NCBI GenBank assembly: GCA_018713365.1
Contig: DVOU01000026.1
Location: 8,231 to 72,230, forward strand
Length of the DNA stretch: 64,000 nucleotides
DNA from: Pullichristensenella excrementipullorum
Lineage (GTDB): Bacteria > Bacillota > Clostridia > Christensenellales > Aristaeellaceae
Direction of reading: 5' to 3'
The notes beneath the pieces were generated by a model. The model saw nothing but the letters and a program-made list of their open reading frames with translations, was not told where the DNA came from and made no database searches. The translations under genes were made by a program, and so were the position numbers. This document shows positions 56,671 through 64,000 of the stretch, one piece after another; the stretch's first letter is position 1; each line of letters starts with the position of its first letter.

Positions 56671-57966
56671 ATGTACAATCCGAAAATGGAAGCCATCAGC
56701 CGCGATGAGCTTCATGCCCTCCAGTCCGAGCGCCTGCGCTGGACGGTGAAGCACGAATACGACAACGTCCCCGTCTACCGCGCGCGCATGGACGCCAAGG
56801 GCATCCGCCCCGAGGACATCCGCGATGTGGACGACCTCAAATACCTGCCCTTCATGGAGAAGACCGACCTGCGCGATCAGTTCCCCTACGGTCTGCTCGC
56901 TGCGCCCCTGCACGACATCGTGCGCATACAGGGTTCCAGCGGCACCACCGGCCACCCCATCGTCTCCGGCTATACGCAGCACGATGTGGACGTCTGGACC
57001 GAGCTGATGGCGCGCTGCATCGCCGCCGCGGGCGGCGGCGCGGACGACATCGTTCAGGTCTCCTACGGCTACGGCCTCTTCACCGGCGGCCTCGGCGCGC
57101 ATCAGGGCGCGGGCCGGCTGGGGGCCACGGTCATCCCCATGTCCAGCGGCAACACCCAGCGCCAGATCATGATGATCAAGGAACTGGGCGCCACCATGCT
57201 CTGTTGCACGCCTTCCTACGCCCTGTATCTGGGCGAGTCCATCCGCGAGGCGGGCATCCCCGTGTCCGACCTCAAGCTCAAGGCCGGCTGCTTTGGCGCC
57301 GAACCCTGGACAGAGGAGATGCGCAGGCAGATCGAGGAACTGCTCGGCATCAACGCCTACGACGTCTACGGCCTTACCGAGATCGCCGGCCCCGGCGTGG
57401 GCTTTGAGTGCGTGGCCAAGCACGGCATGCACGTCAGCGAGGACCACGTCATCCCCGAGATCATCGACCCCGTCACCGAACAGCCCCTGCCCTACCGCAC
57501 GCCGGGCGAACTGGTGTTCACCACCATCACCAAGGAAGGCATGCCGATGCTGCGCTACCGCACGCACGACATCTGCACACTGGACGATACGCCCTGCGAG
57601 TGCGGCCGCACGCTGGTGCGCATGGGCCGGATCACCGGCCGCACGGACGACATGATCGTCGTGCGCGGCGTCAACGTCTTCCCCACGCAGATCGAGAGCG
57701 TGCTTGTCGGCCTCGAAGGCGTGGCACCGCACTACCTGCTGGTGGTCGATCGCGTCCACTCCGCCGACACCCTCGAGGTGCAGGTGGAGATGACCGAGGA
57801 CATGGTCTCCGATACCGTGTCGCACATTCAGGGTCTGGCGCGCACCATCCACGAGCGCATCAAGTCCGTGGTGGGCATCTCCACGGACGTCAAGCTCGTC
57901 GCGCCCAAGTCCATCCCGCGCTCCGAGGGCAAGGCCAAGCGCGTCATCGACAAACGCAAGCTCTGA
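56671..57966 (+). CDS. paaK: Phenylacetate--CoA ligase
   Basis: The adenylate-forming enzyme makes aryl- or arylacetyl-CoA thioesters. The 431-residue protein has the ATP motif QGSSGTTGHPIVSGYT, VSYGYGLFTGGLGAH, DVYGLTEIAGPGVGFEC and the C-terminal hinge GRTDDMIVVRGVNVFP. ATG 56671 has AAGGAGC 5 nt upstream; an upstream TTG frame lacks one. A -10 (TATAAT, 56607-56612) with poor -35 precedes it. Paired with an ACT-domain gene it is common in anaerobes that ferment aromatic amino acids, where such ligases activate arylacetates. The exact substrate is not known. Confidence 0.93.
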   Translation: MYNPKMEAISRDELHALQSERLRWTVKHEYDNVPVYRARMDAKGIRPEDIRDVDDLKYLPFMEKTDLRDQFPYGLLAAPLHDIVRIQGSSGTTGHPIVSGYTQHDVDVWTELMARCIAAAGGGADDIVQVSYGYGLFTGGLGAHQGAGRLGATVIPMSSGNTQRQIMMIKELGATMLCCTPSYALYLGESIREAGIPVSDLKLKAGCFGAEPWTEEMRRQIEELLGINAYDVYGLTEIAGPGVGFECVAKHGMHVSEDHVIPEIIDPVTEQPLPYRTPGELVFTTITKEGMPMLRYRTHDICTLDDTPCECGRTLVRMGRITGRTDDMIVVRGVNVFPTQIESVLVGLEGVAPHYLLVVDRVHSADTLEVQVEMTEDMVSDTVSHIQGLARTIHERIKSVVGISTDVKLVAPKSIPRSEGKAKRVIDKRKL

Positions 57967-57983
57967 TCGAAAGGGGGACTACC

Positions 57984-58421
57984 ATGTTCATCAAGCAGAT
58001 CTCCGTCTTTCTCGAGAACAAGCGCGGCAGCTTCCGCATGCTCACCGAGCTGCTGGGCAAGAATGGCATCGACCTTCTGGCCGTCTCCATCGCCGACACC
58101 AAGAACTTCGGCATCGTCCGCTGCGTGGTGCGCGGCACGGAGTGCGACAAGGCGCTGGAACTGCTCAAAGGCGCCGATTATTCCACCCGCGTCAACAACG
58201 TCATCTGCGTGGCCGTGCCGGACCGCCCCTGTGGCCTTGCCGAGGTGCTGGCGCTTCTGGACGACAACGACCTGTTCATCGAGTACACCTATTCCTTCGT
58301 GCGCGGCCGCGAGAACAACGCGCTGATCATCCTCCGCCTTTCGGAGCAGGAGCGCGGCGTCAAGCTCTTCGCGGACAACGGCGTGCGCGTGCTTTCGCAG
58401 GCAGAGGTGGACGCGCTGTGA
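57984..58421 (+). CDS. ACT domain protein
   Basis: The 145-residue protein has two ACT-like domains in tandem (KQISVFLENKRGSFRMLTEL; NNVICVAVPDRPCGLAEVLALL). ACT domains bind amino acids and act as regulators. Paired with PaaK in many Clostridia, it may sense an aromatic amino acid. It starts 17 nt after paaK with AAAGGGGG, and its stop overlaps the alr start (GTGA). Confidence 0.9.
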   Translation: MFIKQISVFLENKRGSFRMLTELLGKNGIDLLAVSIADTKNFGIVRCVVRGTECDKALELLKGADYSTRVNNVICVAVPDRPCGLAEVLALLDDNDLFIEYTYSFVRGRENNALIILRLSEQERGVKLFADNGVRVLSQAEVDAL

Positions 58422-59512
58422 GAAGCACCTGCCTGACAATTTCCCTTTCCGCCATCGAGGAAAACTACCGCAGGATCCGCGCGGCCCTCGCGCCGCGGGT
58501 CAAGGTCATCGCCGTGGTCAAGGCCGACGCCTATGGCCACGGCGCCATCCCCGTCGCCCGACGCCTCGAGGCAGCGGGCGCGGACATGTTCGCCGTCGCC
58601 ATTCTGGAGGAGGCGCTTGCCCTGCGCGAAGCAGGCGTTGCGCGCCCCATCCTCATCCTCGGCGGCGTCGCCTCCGGCGATGAGCGCGAGGCCGTGCGCG
58701 CGCGCGTCTCTCCGGCGGTGTTCGCGCCGGACGCCCTTGCGCGTCTGGAAGCTGCCGCCGTCGCGGAAAACATCCCCGCCCGCGCCCACCTCAAGGTGGA
58801 TACCGGCATGGCCCGCATCGGCACGCGCGGCGACGCGGAGCTGGACGAGCTGCTTTCGCGCTGGCGCGACTGCCCCCACGTGGAGATGGAGGGCATGTTC
58901 ACCCACTTCGCCGTGGCCGACACGCAGGAGGACTTCACCCGCGCGCAGGACGCCGCCTTCCAGCGCGCCGTCGCGCGCGTCCACAGCGCCGGCTTTGCCC
59001 CCATCGTCCACGACGCGGCCACCACGGCCATCCGCTATCCCGACCTGCGCCACGACGCCGTGCGCCCCGGCATCGGCCTTTACGGCTACTGCATGAACGA
59101 AGTGCCCGGCCTGCAAATGGCCCAGCGCCTCACGGCAAAACCCGTGCGCATTGCCTGGATCGAGGCGGGGGAGACGGTCGGCTATGGCCGCACCTTCACC
59201 GCCCCGCGCCGCGCGCGCATCATGACCGTGCCCATCGGCTATGGCGACGGCTACCCGCGCATCCTCGGCAACCGCGCCGACCTGCTGGTGTGCGGCAGGC
59301 GCGCCCCCATCGTTGGCCGCGTCTGCATGGACATGCTCATGGCCGACGTAACCGACATCCCCGCAGTCACCATGGACAGCGAGATCGTCCTCCTCGGCGC
59401 GCAGGGCGGCGAGCGCATCGACGCCGCCGAGCTGGCGCAAACGTGCGATACCATCCCCTACGAGATCATGCTCGGCTTCTCCCCGCGCGTGCGCCGCGTC
59501 TGGGAGGAATGA
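58418..59512 (+). CDS. alr: Alanine racemase
   Basis: The PLP enzyme interconverts L- and D-alanine for peptidoglycan. The 364-residue protein has the PLP Lys in VIAVVKADAYGHGA, the substrate-domain KVDTGMARIG, RPGIGLYGY, and the C-terminal catalytic Tyr in TVGYGRTF with GRVCMDMLMADVTD. The GTG start at 58418 overlaps the ACT gene stop. A strong terminator follows. Confidence 0.95.
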   Translation: MRSTCLTISLSAIEENYRRIRAALAPRVKVIAVVKADAYGHGAIPVARRLEAAGADMFAVAILEEALALREAGVARPILILGGVASGDEREAVRARVSPAVFAPDALARLEAAAVAENIPARAHLKVDTGMARIGTRGDAELDELLSRWRDCPHVEMEGMFTHFAVADTQEDFTRAQDAAFQRAVARVHSAGFAPIVHDAATTAIRYPDLRHDAVRPGIGLYGYCMNEVPGLQMAQRLTAKPVRIAWIEAGETVGYGRTFTAPRRARIMTVPIGYGDGYPRILGNRADLLVCGRRAPIVGRVCMDMLMADVTDIPAVTMDSEIVLLGAQGGERIDAAELAQTCDTIPYEIMLGFSPRVRRVWEE

Positions 59513-59516
59513 GCGC

Positions 59517-59555
59517 GCAAAGACCGCTCGCCATGGGGCGGTCTTTGCCATTTTC
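59517..59555 (+). terminator. Intrinsic terminator of the paaK-ACT-alr operon
   Basis: A perfect 11-bp stem GCAAAGACCGC / GCGGTCTTTGC is followed by CATTTT. Confidence 0.8.
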
Positions 59556-59670
59556 GCCCCGCAAACGCCGCTTGGGCGGCAAAACGCCTCCGCCTGACGG
59601 GCGAAAACGTAAAATCAACGCATTCGGGCGGCCTTTGCGCAGAAATTTCGATTTTATTTCGAAAAAACAC

Positions 59671-59700
59671 TTGGCAAATGTTGCACAAATATGATATAAT
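59671..59700 (+). promoter_or_regulatory. Promoter of rsmD-coaD
   Basis: TTGGCA and TATAAT are 18 bp apart, with TGA before the -10 (extended -10). The region is AT-rich against a GC-rich background. Confidence 0.75.
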
Positions 59701-59725
59701 TACGACAAATAGCGTGGGTGAGGCT

Positions 59726-60283
59726 ATGCGCATAATAGCAGGAGAGGCGAAAGGCCGGAAACTGTACGCGCCGGGCGGCGAAGATACGCGCCCGACGGCG
59801 GACAGGGTCCGTGAGTCTGTGTTTGGCATTTTGGGGCCTCGCGTGTGCGGGGCGCGCGTGCTGGATCTCTTTGGCGGCACGGGCGCGCTGGCGCTGGAGG
59901 CGCTCAGCCGGGGCGCGGCGCGCGCCACCATCGTGGACGCAAGCGTCAAGGCCATCTCCTGCATCCGCCGCAACGCCGAAGCCGTGCTGGGCGAGGACCT
60001 GTCGCGCGCGGACATCCTCCGCGCCGACTACCGCAAGGCCATCGAGCGCCTGCAAGGGCCGTTCGATCTGGTGTTCCTCGACCCGCCCTACCGCATGGAA
60101 GCAGCCTATGCCGACGCCCTTGCGCGTTTGCGCGATGGGGGTCTGCTGGCAAAAGGGGCGCTGGCGGTGCTGGAATGGGCCGCGCCGCGCGCCGTGGCGC
60201 TACCGCCCGGCTTTTCCTGCCGCGACGAGCGCCATTACGGCGAAACATGCGTGGGATTCGTCATCGAAGGGGAAGAGGCATGA
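59726..60283 (+). CDS. rsmD: 16S rRNA (guanine-966-N2)-methyltransferase
   Basis: RsmD methylates G966 of 16S rRNA. The 185-residue protein has RIIAGEAKGRKL at the start, PTADRVRESVFGIL, the SAM motif VLDLFGGTGALALEALSRGA and the catalytic FLDPPYR. ATG 59726 has GTGAGG about 4 nt upstream; longer frames are unsupported. It overlaps coaD by ATGA. Confidence 0.95.
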   Translation: MRIIAGEAKGRKLYAPGGEDTRPTADRVRESVFGILGPRVCGARVLDLFGGTGALALEALSRGAARATIVDASVKAISCIRRNAEAVLGEDLSRADILRADYRKAIERLQGPFDLVFLDPPYRMEAAYADALARLRDGGLLAKGALAVLEWAAPRAVALPPGFSCRDERHYGETCVGFVIEGEEA

Positions 60284-60777
60284 GGGTCATCTATGCGGGC
60301 AGTTTTTCGCCGCCCACGCTCGGCCATCTGGACATCATCCGCCGCGCCTCGGCGCTGTTTGACGAAGTGGTGGTGGCCGTGCTTTCCCAGTCGGAGAAGC
60401 AGTACCTGTTTTCTCTTAAGCAGCGGCGGGAGATGCTCGCGCGCGTGACGGGCGATCTTGCCAATGTGCGCGTGGCGGCGTATTCGGGTCTGCTCGTGGA
60501 TCTGGCCCGGCGCGAGGGGGCGGACGCCATCCTGCGCGGCATCCGCGACGCCAGCGACCTGCCTCTGGAGATGCAGATGGCCACGGCGAACCGCCAGATC
60601 GGCGGTCTGGACACGGTGTTTCTGATCTGTTCGCCGCTGTACAGCCTGCTCTCCTCGTCCATCGTGCGCGATTGCGCGCGCCACGGCGCGCCGATCGAGG
60701 GCATGGTCCCCGAACAGATCGTCAACGACATTTACGCGGCGTGCGTCCCGACGCCGGATACAAAAAGGAGTGTGTAA
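60280..60777 (+). CDS. coaD: Phosphopantetheine adenylyltransferase
   Basis: CoaD adenylates 4'-phosphopantetheine, the fourth step of CoA synthesis. The 165-residue protein has VIYAGSFSPPTLGHLDIIRRA with the nucleotidyltransferase HxxH-type GH(L)D site (the more common FDP is FSP here), ILRGIRDASDLPLEMQMA and the C-terminal PLYSLLSSSIVRD. Pairing with rsmD is conserved in Firmicutes. The start overlaps the rsmD stop. Confidence 0.95.
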   Translation: MRVIYAGSFSPPTLGHLDIIRRASALFDEVVVAVLSQSEKQYLFSLKQRREMLARVTGDLANVRVAAYSGLLVDLARREGADAILRGIRDASDLPLEMQMATANRQIGGLDTVFLICSPLYSLLSSSIVRDCARHGAPIEGMVPEQIVNDIYAACVPTPDTKRSV

Positions 60778-60778
60778 G

Positions 60779-61423
60779 ATGGAGCGCGATCAGGAGAGAT
60801 TCTACGAGGATGAGCTGGAACCCCGCGAGGATACCGCCGTCGCGGAGCAGGAGAGCGACGAGGTCGACGACCTCAAGTTCTTCCTGGAGCTGCTCAAACT
60901 CATTCGCATGGCCATCAACGCCGGCGCCAACGTACCGCTGACGAATAAAAAGATCATCGACGCCGATAAGTGCCTGCGCATCATCGACGATATGGAGAAA
61001 AACCTCCCCGACGCGGTGCAGTACGGCATGAAGATGTACAACGAGCGCTCGCGCATCATGAGCAACGCCGAGACCACGGCCATGAACCGCGTCACCAGCG
61101 CCGAGATGCGCGCCAACGCCGCCCTGGAAAAGGCCAAGGAGGAAGTCTCCCAGCGCCTTGCCGACGCCGAGAACCGCGCGCACGACATCATTGCCGACGC
61201 GCAGGAGCGCGCCGACCACATGCTCGACGAGAGCGAGATCGTCCGCCGCGCCCGCGAGGAAGCGCGCATCATCAAAAACGACGCCCGCGTCGAGGCCAAC
61301 GAATTGCGCATCAAGGCCAGTCAGGACGCCTACAAGGTGCTTTCCACCGTGGAGGGCGAGCTTTCCCAGTCCCTCAACACCATCCGCCGCCGCCGCGCCG
61401 AACTGGGCGCGGAGAGCGAATGA
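60779..61423 (+). CDS. Coiled-coil protein next to coaD (DivIVA/ATPase-like)
   Basis: The 214-residue protein is acidic at the N-terminus and then almost wholly helical with heptad-like Ala/Glu/Arg patterning (AEMRANAALEKAKEEVSQRL; ADAENRAHDIIADAQERAD), indicating a long coiled coil. Clostridial coaD neighbours of this type are often labelled ATPase or DivIVA-like without proof. AAAGGAG lies 9 nt before ATG 60779 and 1 nt separates it from coaD. It may be a cell-division or membrane-curvature scaffold; this is inference. Confidence 0.82.
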   Translation: MERDQERFYEDELEPREDTAVAEQESDEVDDLKFFLELLKLIRMAINAGANVPLTNKKIIDADKCLRIIDDMEKNLPDAVQYGMKMYNERSRIMSNAETTAMNRVTSAEMRANAALEKAKEEVSQRLADAENRAHDIIADAQERADHMLDESEIVRRAREEARIIKNDARVEANELRIKASQDAYKVLSTVEGELSQSLNTIRRRRAELGAESE

Positions 61424-61438
61424 GCGCCGGATAAAACT

Positions 61439-61485
61439 GCGCCGCCCCGGACGATCCTCTGTCCGTGGGCGGCGCGCGGCGTTTT
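61439..61485. terminator. Hairpin terminator between the coiled-coil gene and the cupin gene
   Basis: A 9-bp stem GCGCCGCCC / GGGCGGCGC with an inner GGAC/GTCC pairing is followed at a short distance by TTTT. It lies between convergent genes. Confidence 0.55.
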
Positions 61486-61489
61486 GGGG

Positions 61490-61831
61490 CTAGTCCTTGA
61501 TGATGACGGCGACCAGCACAAGGTCCGTGTCGCCGACGTTTTCCACCGAATGGCCGTGTCCGGAGAAGGTGGCCATGGAGTCGCCGGGGTGGACGAACAC
61601 CTCCACATCGTCGTCCATCACGCGGCCCTCGCCTTCGAGGAAGAGGAACATCTCCGTCTCATTCTCGTGTACGTGATGGCCGATGGAGGCGCCGGGCGCG
61701 AGGCGGATCTCGGAAAACAGCCGGGCGTTGCCGGGCAACTGCTTGCTGGCGGGGGTCAGAAGCGCCGCGCCGGCGCCGCCGCGCATATGTTCGCGCGTCT
61801 CGGTGACGCGCTCGGACTTGCGGGTGATCAT
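61490..61831 (-). CDS. Single-domain cupin protein
   Basis: The 113-residue protein is a cupin barrel with metal-site motif 1 IGHHVHENETEMFLFLEG and motif 2 PGDSMATFSGHGHSVENVG. Such small cupins bind a metal and a small ligand; the function is not known. ATG 61831 is used, with AGGAGG 11 nt upstream; the in-frame GTG at 61843 overlaps that site. It has its own promoter and is convergent with the coaD operon. Confidence 0.9.
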   Translation of the reverse strand: MITRKSERVTETREHMRGGAGAALLTPASKQLPGNARLFSEIRLAPGASIGHHVHENETEMFLFLEGEGRVMDDDVEVFVHPGDSMATFSGHGHSVENVGDTDLVLVAVIIKD

Positions 61832-61863
61832 GGGGACATACACCTCCTGTGTTTTCTACCGCC

Positions 61864-61892
61864 ATTATACCATCCCGACGCCCATCTTACAA
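61864..61892 (-). promoter_or_regulatory. Sigma-A promoter of the cupin gene
   Basis: TTGTAA and TATAAT on the minus strand are 17 bp apart, 32 nt before the start codon. Confidence 0.7.
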
Positions 61893-61931
61893 CGATTTTT
61901 ACACAATAGCATACAAAACCATGCGTTCTTG

Positions 61932-61940
61932 TGTTATAAT
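61932..61940 (+). promoter_or_regulatory. Extended -10 promoter of the ECF S component-coaX operon
   Basis: TGT-TATAAT forms an extended -10; the -35 is poor. About 90 nt of leader follows before the start, with no riboswitch I recognise. Confidence 0.55.
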
Positions 61941-62037
61941 GTGCGCGTCGGCATCCGCAGGGAGCCGAACGCAGTTTCCCGGCCGCCACATATTTCGTAG
62001 GGTATCGAACGACGAACTCGAACGGAGGGACCTTTCC

Positions 62038-62628
62038 ATGACCACCCATGAAAAACTTCGCCAACTCACGCTCACATCGCTGTTCATCGCTCTGGTCGTC
62101 CTCTTTGGCATGACGCCGCTGGGCCTCATTCCCGTCGGCACGCTCAACGCCACCATATTGCACATCCCCGTCATCATCGGCGTCATCGCGCTGGGTCTGA
62201 AGCCGGGCCTCGTTCTCGGCCTCGCCTTCGGTCTGGTCAGCACCTTGCGCGCCTTTGGCATCCCGTTGCCCGCCTCGGCGCTGGTCATGACGCTGATGGA
62301 CAAAAGCCCCCTGCTGGTCGTGGTGATGAGCGTTGCGCCGCGGCTTCTGGTGCCGCTGCTGGCATATCTCGTCGCGCGCCTGCCGCTGCGCGGCGTCAGG
62401 CGCTACGGTCTTCTCTGCGGCGCGAGCCTGATCGGCTCGATCACCAATACCGTCTTTTATCTCGGGCTGATGCTGGTCTTTTACGCCCTCATGGGCCTTG
62501 ACAACGCCGCCATCATCGCCACCATCACCGGCACCGGCGCGGTGCAGGGCGCTCTGGAGGCCGCCGCTGCGGCCATCATCGTCCCGCCCGTGGTCCTCGC
62601 GCTGGAAAAGATACAAAAAAGGAAGTAG
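62038..62628 (+). CDS. ECF transporter S component, probably for pantothenate
   Basis: The 196-residue integral membrane protein has about six helices and the S-component pattern: LTLTSLFIALVVLFGMTPLG near the N-terminus (the contact region with EcfT) and ALGLKPGLVLGLAFGL. S components bind a vitamin for energy-coupling-factor importers; EcfA/T are encoded elsewhere. Its direct pairing with coaX (9-nt gap) suggests pantothenate (PanT-like). GGAGGG is about 9 nt upstream. Confidence 0.87.
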   Translation: MTTHEKLRQLTLTSLFIALVVLFGMTPLGLIPVGTLNATILHIPVIIGVIALGLKPGLVLGLAFGLVSTLRAFGIPLPASALVMTLMDKSPLLVVVMSVAPRLLVPLLAYLVARLPLRGVRRYGLLCGASLIGSITNTVFYLGLMLVFYALMGLDNAAIIATITGTGAVQGALEAAAAAIIVPPVVLALEKIQKRK

Positions 62629-62637
62629 GGAAACACC

Positions 62638-63408
62638 ATGATCCTCGCCCTTGACATCGGCAATTCCAACATCAAGGCCGCCCTCTTTGAAGACCTTGAG
62701 CAGAAGACGTACTTCCGCATCTCCTGCGACCGCAACAAATCCTCGGACGAATACGGCGTCACGCTTTTGAGCATGCTGCGCCACGCCGGTTACAGCCCCA
62801 AGGACGTCACCGGCATCGTCTTTTCCTCGGTGGTGCCCACCATCAACTTCACCATCGAGCATATGTGCCGCAACTACTTCGGCATCGAGCCCATGAGCGT
62901 GCAGCCCGGCATCAAAACGGGCATCAACATCAAGTACGAAAACCCGCGCGAACTGGGCAGCGACCGCATCGCCAACGCCGTGGCCGCCTACGAGCTTTAC
63001 GGCGGCCCCTGCATCACCATCGACTTTGGCACCGCCACCTCCTTTGGCGTCATCTCCAAGCGCGGGGAATTTCTCGGCGGCGCCATCTGCCCCGGCATCA
63101 AGCTGGCTGCCGACGCCCTCACCGACCGCACGGCCAAGTTGCCGCGCTTTGAATTGCAGCGCCCGGAGTCGGTCATCGGCAAAAACACCGTGGCCAACAT
63201 GCAGTCCGGCATCGTCTACGGCTACATCGGTCAGGTCAGCTACCTCGTCGAGCGCATGAAGCGCGAGATCGGCGAGCCGAACGCCAAGGTCATCGCCACC
63301 GGCGGCCTCGCCCTGCTCGTGGCCGGGGATTCCAACGTCATCGACGTCTTGGACGGACTTCTCACCCTGAAAGGACTGTGTCTCATCTATGGAAAAAACG
63401 CCGGATAA
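62638..63408 (+). CDS. coaX: Type III pantothenate kinase
   Basis: CoaX phosphorylates pantothenate, the first step of CoA synthesis, and needs a monovalent cation. The 256-residue ASKHA-fold protein has LALDIGNSNIKAALF, SSVVPTIN, GINIKYENPRELGSDRIANA, ITIDFGTATSFGVI and GGAICPGIKLAADAL. Its length is normal. The ogt start lies 20 nt inside its 3' end. Confidence 0.96.
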   Translation: MILALDIGNSNIKAALFEDLEQKTYFRISCDRNKSSDEYGVTLLSMLRHAGYSPKDVTGIVFSSVVPTINFTIEHMCRNYFGIEPMSVQPGIKTGINIKYENPRELGSDRIANAVAAYELYGGPCITIDFGTATSFGVISKRGEFLGGAICPGIKLAADALTDRTAKLPRFELQRPESVIGKNTVANMQSGIVYGYIGQVSYLVERMKREIGEPNAKVIATGGLALLVAGDSNVIDVLDGLLTLKGLCLIYGKNAG

Positions 63409-63856
63409 ACGCGCCTGCCGCTATGTGGAAACGCCCATCGGCCCGCTGACGCTCGTCGCCTGCGGCGAGGCGCTGGTGGAGGCGCGCTTCGGCGGCTTCC
63501 CCATCGCCCATGAAAGCCCGGTGCTGGACATGGCCGAGCGGGAACTGAAGGAATACTTCGCCCGCCAACGCCGCGATTTCGACGTGCCCCTCGCCCCGCA
63601 GGGCACGCCTTTCCAATTGAGCGTCTGGGAGGAAGTGCGATCGATCCCCTATGGCGAAACGCGCGCCTATCTGGACGTCGCCCGCGCCCTCGGCAACGAA
63701 AAGGCCTGCCGCGCCGTGGGCCGCGCCAACAACCGCAACCCCCTGCCGCTGTTCATCCCCTGCCACCGCGTCGTCGGGCGCGATGGCTCCATGGTCGGCT
63801 ACGCCGGCGGACTGGCGGCGAAAAAGTGGCTTCTGCGGCTGGAACAGGAGCGATGA
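63389..63856 (+). CDS. ogt: Methylated-DNA--protein-cysteine methyltransferase
   Basis: The suicide repair protein takes methyl groups from O6-methylguanine. The 155-residue protein has FQLSVWEEVRSIPYGETRAY and the active-site PCHRVVGRDGSMVGYAGGL with the acceptor Cys. The helix-turn-helix RAVGRANNRNPLPLFIPCH is as expected. It starts 20 nt before the coaX stop, so translation may be coupled. Confidence 0.95.
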   Translation: MEKTPDKRACRYVETPIGPLTLVACGEALVEARFGGFPIAHESPVLDMAERELKEYFARQRRDFDVPLAPQGTPFQLSVWEEVRSIPYGETRAYLDVARALGNEKACRAVGRANNRNPLPLFIPCHRVVGRDGSMVGYAGGLAAKKWLLRLEQER

Positions 63857-63874
63857 CGCTCCGGGAGGACGCCC

Positions 63875-64000
63875 ATGGCCAGATTTGAAGGCGTCGTAGA
63901 AAAGATCACTTATCGAAACGATGAAAACGGCTTTACCGTGGCGCAGGTCAAGCTCGAGGGCGGCGAGCGCATGGCCGCGGTGGGCGTCATGCCCCTGCTG
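63875..64000 (+). CDS. RecD2-type ATP-dependent helicase, N-terminal fragment (cut by window edge)
   Basis: Forty-two codons are visible from ATG 63875, with GGGAGGA 6 nt upstream. The N-terminus (MARFEGVVEKITYRNDENGF, then TVAQVKLEG) matches the OB-like start of SF1B RecD2 (YrrC) helicases. The rest lies outside the window. Confidence 0.85.
   Translation, partial: MARFEGVVEKITYRNDENGFTVAQVKLEGGERMAAVGVMPLL

Overview
The window reads as chromosomal DNA of a GC-rich member of the Bacillota, probably class Clostridia. This is an inference from gene content, not from a marker gene. It holds a T-box leader, TmcAL (a Firmicutes-type tRNA acetate ligase), a LytTR/DUF3021 pair, CoaX, two phosphofructokinases of different phosphoryl-donor type, rubredoxin/rubrerythrin oxidative-defence proteins, family 4 uracil-DNA glycosylases and a PaaK-ACT pair. 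Together these fit an anaerobic fermenter. Translation starts mostly follow strong GGAGG-type ribosome binding sites, GTG and TTG starts are common, and about twenty sigma-A promoters with 16-18 bp spacers can be read directly. No rRNA, tRNA, CRISPR array, integrase or insertion sequence was seen.

Layout. 1-5.7 kb, minus strand: moxR, DUF58 and transglutaminase genes, then secA running off the left edge. 5.7-9.1 kb: birA, nnr, a hypothetical gene and a UPF0173 hydrolase. 9.1-13.8 kb: a membrane-anchored orphan, tmcAL, a thymidine kinase fused to a GNAT domain with a GtrA-like gene, and a secreted five-repeat protein. 13.9-17.3 kb: orphan decarboxylase beta and gamma-like subunits and a collagen-like protein. 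17.4-22.5 kb: a phosphoesterase, a PPi-type PFK, a rubredoxin/ferredoxin/rubrerythrin operon, and LytTR/DUF3021. 22.6-30 kb: csoR-copA, metNIQ with an attenuator-like leader, and an ATP-type PFK. 30-38.6 kb: ppk1, a membrane XRE regulator, lplA, a macro-domain/vWA pair and fucI. 38.7-43 kb: a CNNM/CBS protein, a CapA-like protein and two paralogous secreted proteins. 43-51.5 kb: guaB, two membrane proteins, a tyrosine T-box operon (aminotransferase and tyrS), an IMPACT-family gene and ilvE. 51.6-64 kb: rluA-HAD-trmL, two uracil-DNA glycosylases, a zinc-ribbon protein with a phosphoesterase, paaK-ACT-alr, rsmD-coaD-coiled coil, a cupin, an ECF S component with coaX and ogt, and the start of recD2.

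Several clusters are functionally coherent. Copper efflux is under a CsoR operator overlapping its promoter. Methionine uptake sits behind a 17-codon Met-containing leader ORF and an intrinsic terminator. The tyrosine T-box covers both tyrosyl-tRNA synthetase and a probable tyrosine-forming aminotransferase. Pantothenate uptake is next to its kinase.

The least explained items are a dispersed palindromic repeat (two full copies and one half copy), a secreted protein made of five 49-residue two-cysteine repeats behind a consensus promoter, the macro-domain/vWA cluster with a possible CxxCxGxG microprotein, two places where adjacent partner genes are joined in frame with an internal ribosome binding site kept (ferredoxin/rubrerythrin and copA/copZ), and the metNIQ leader.
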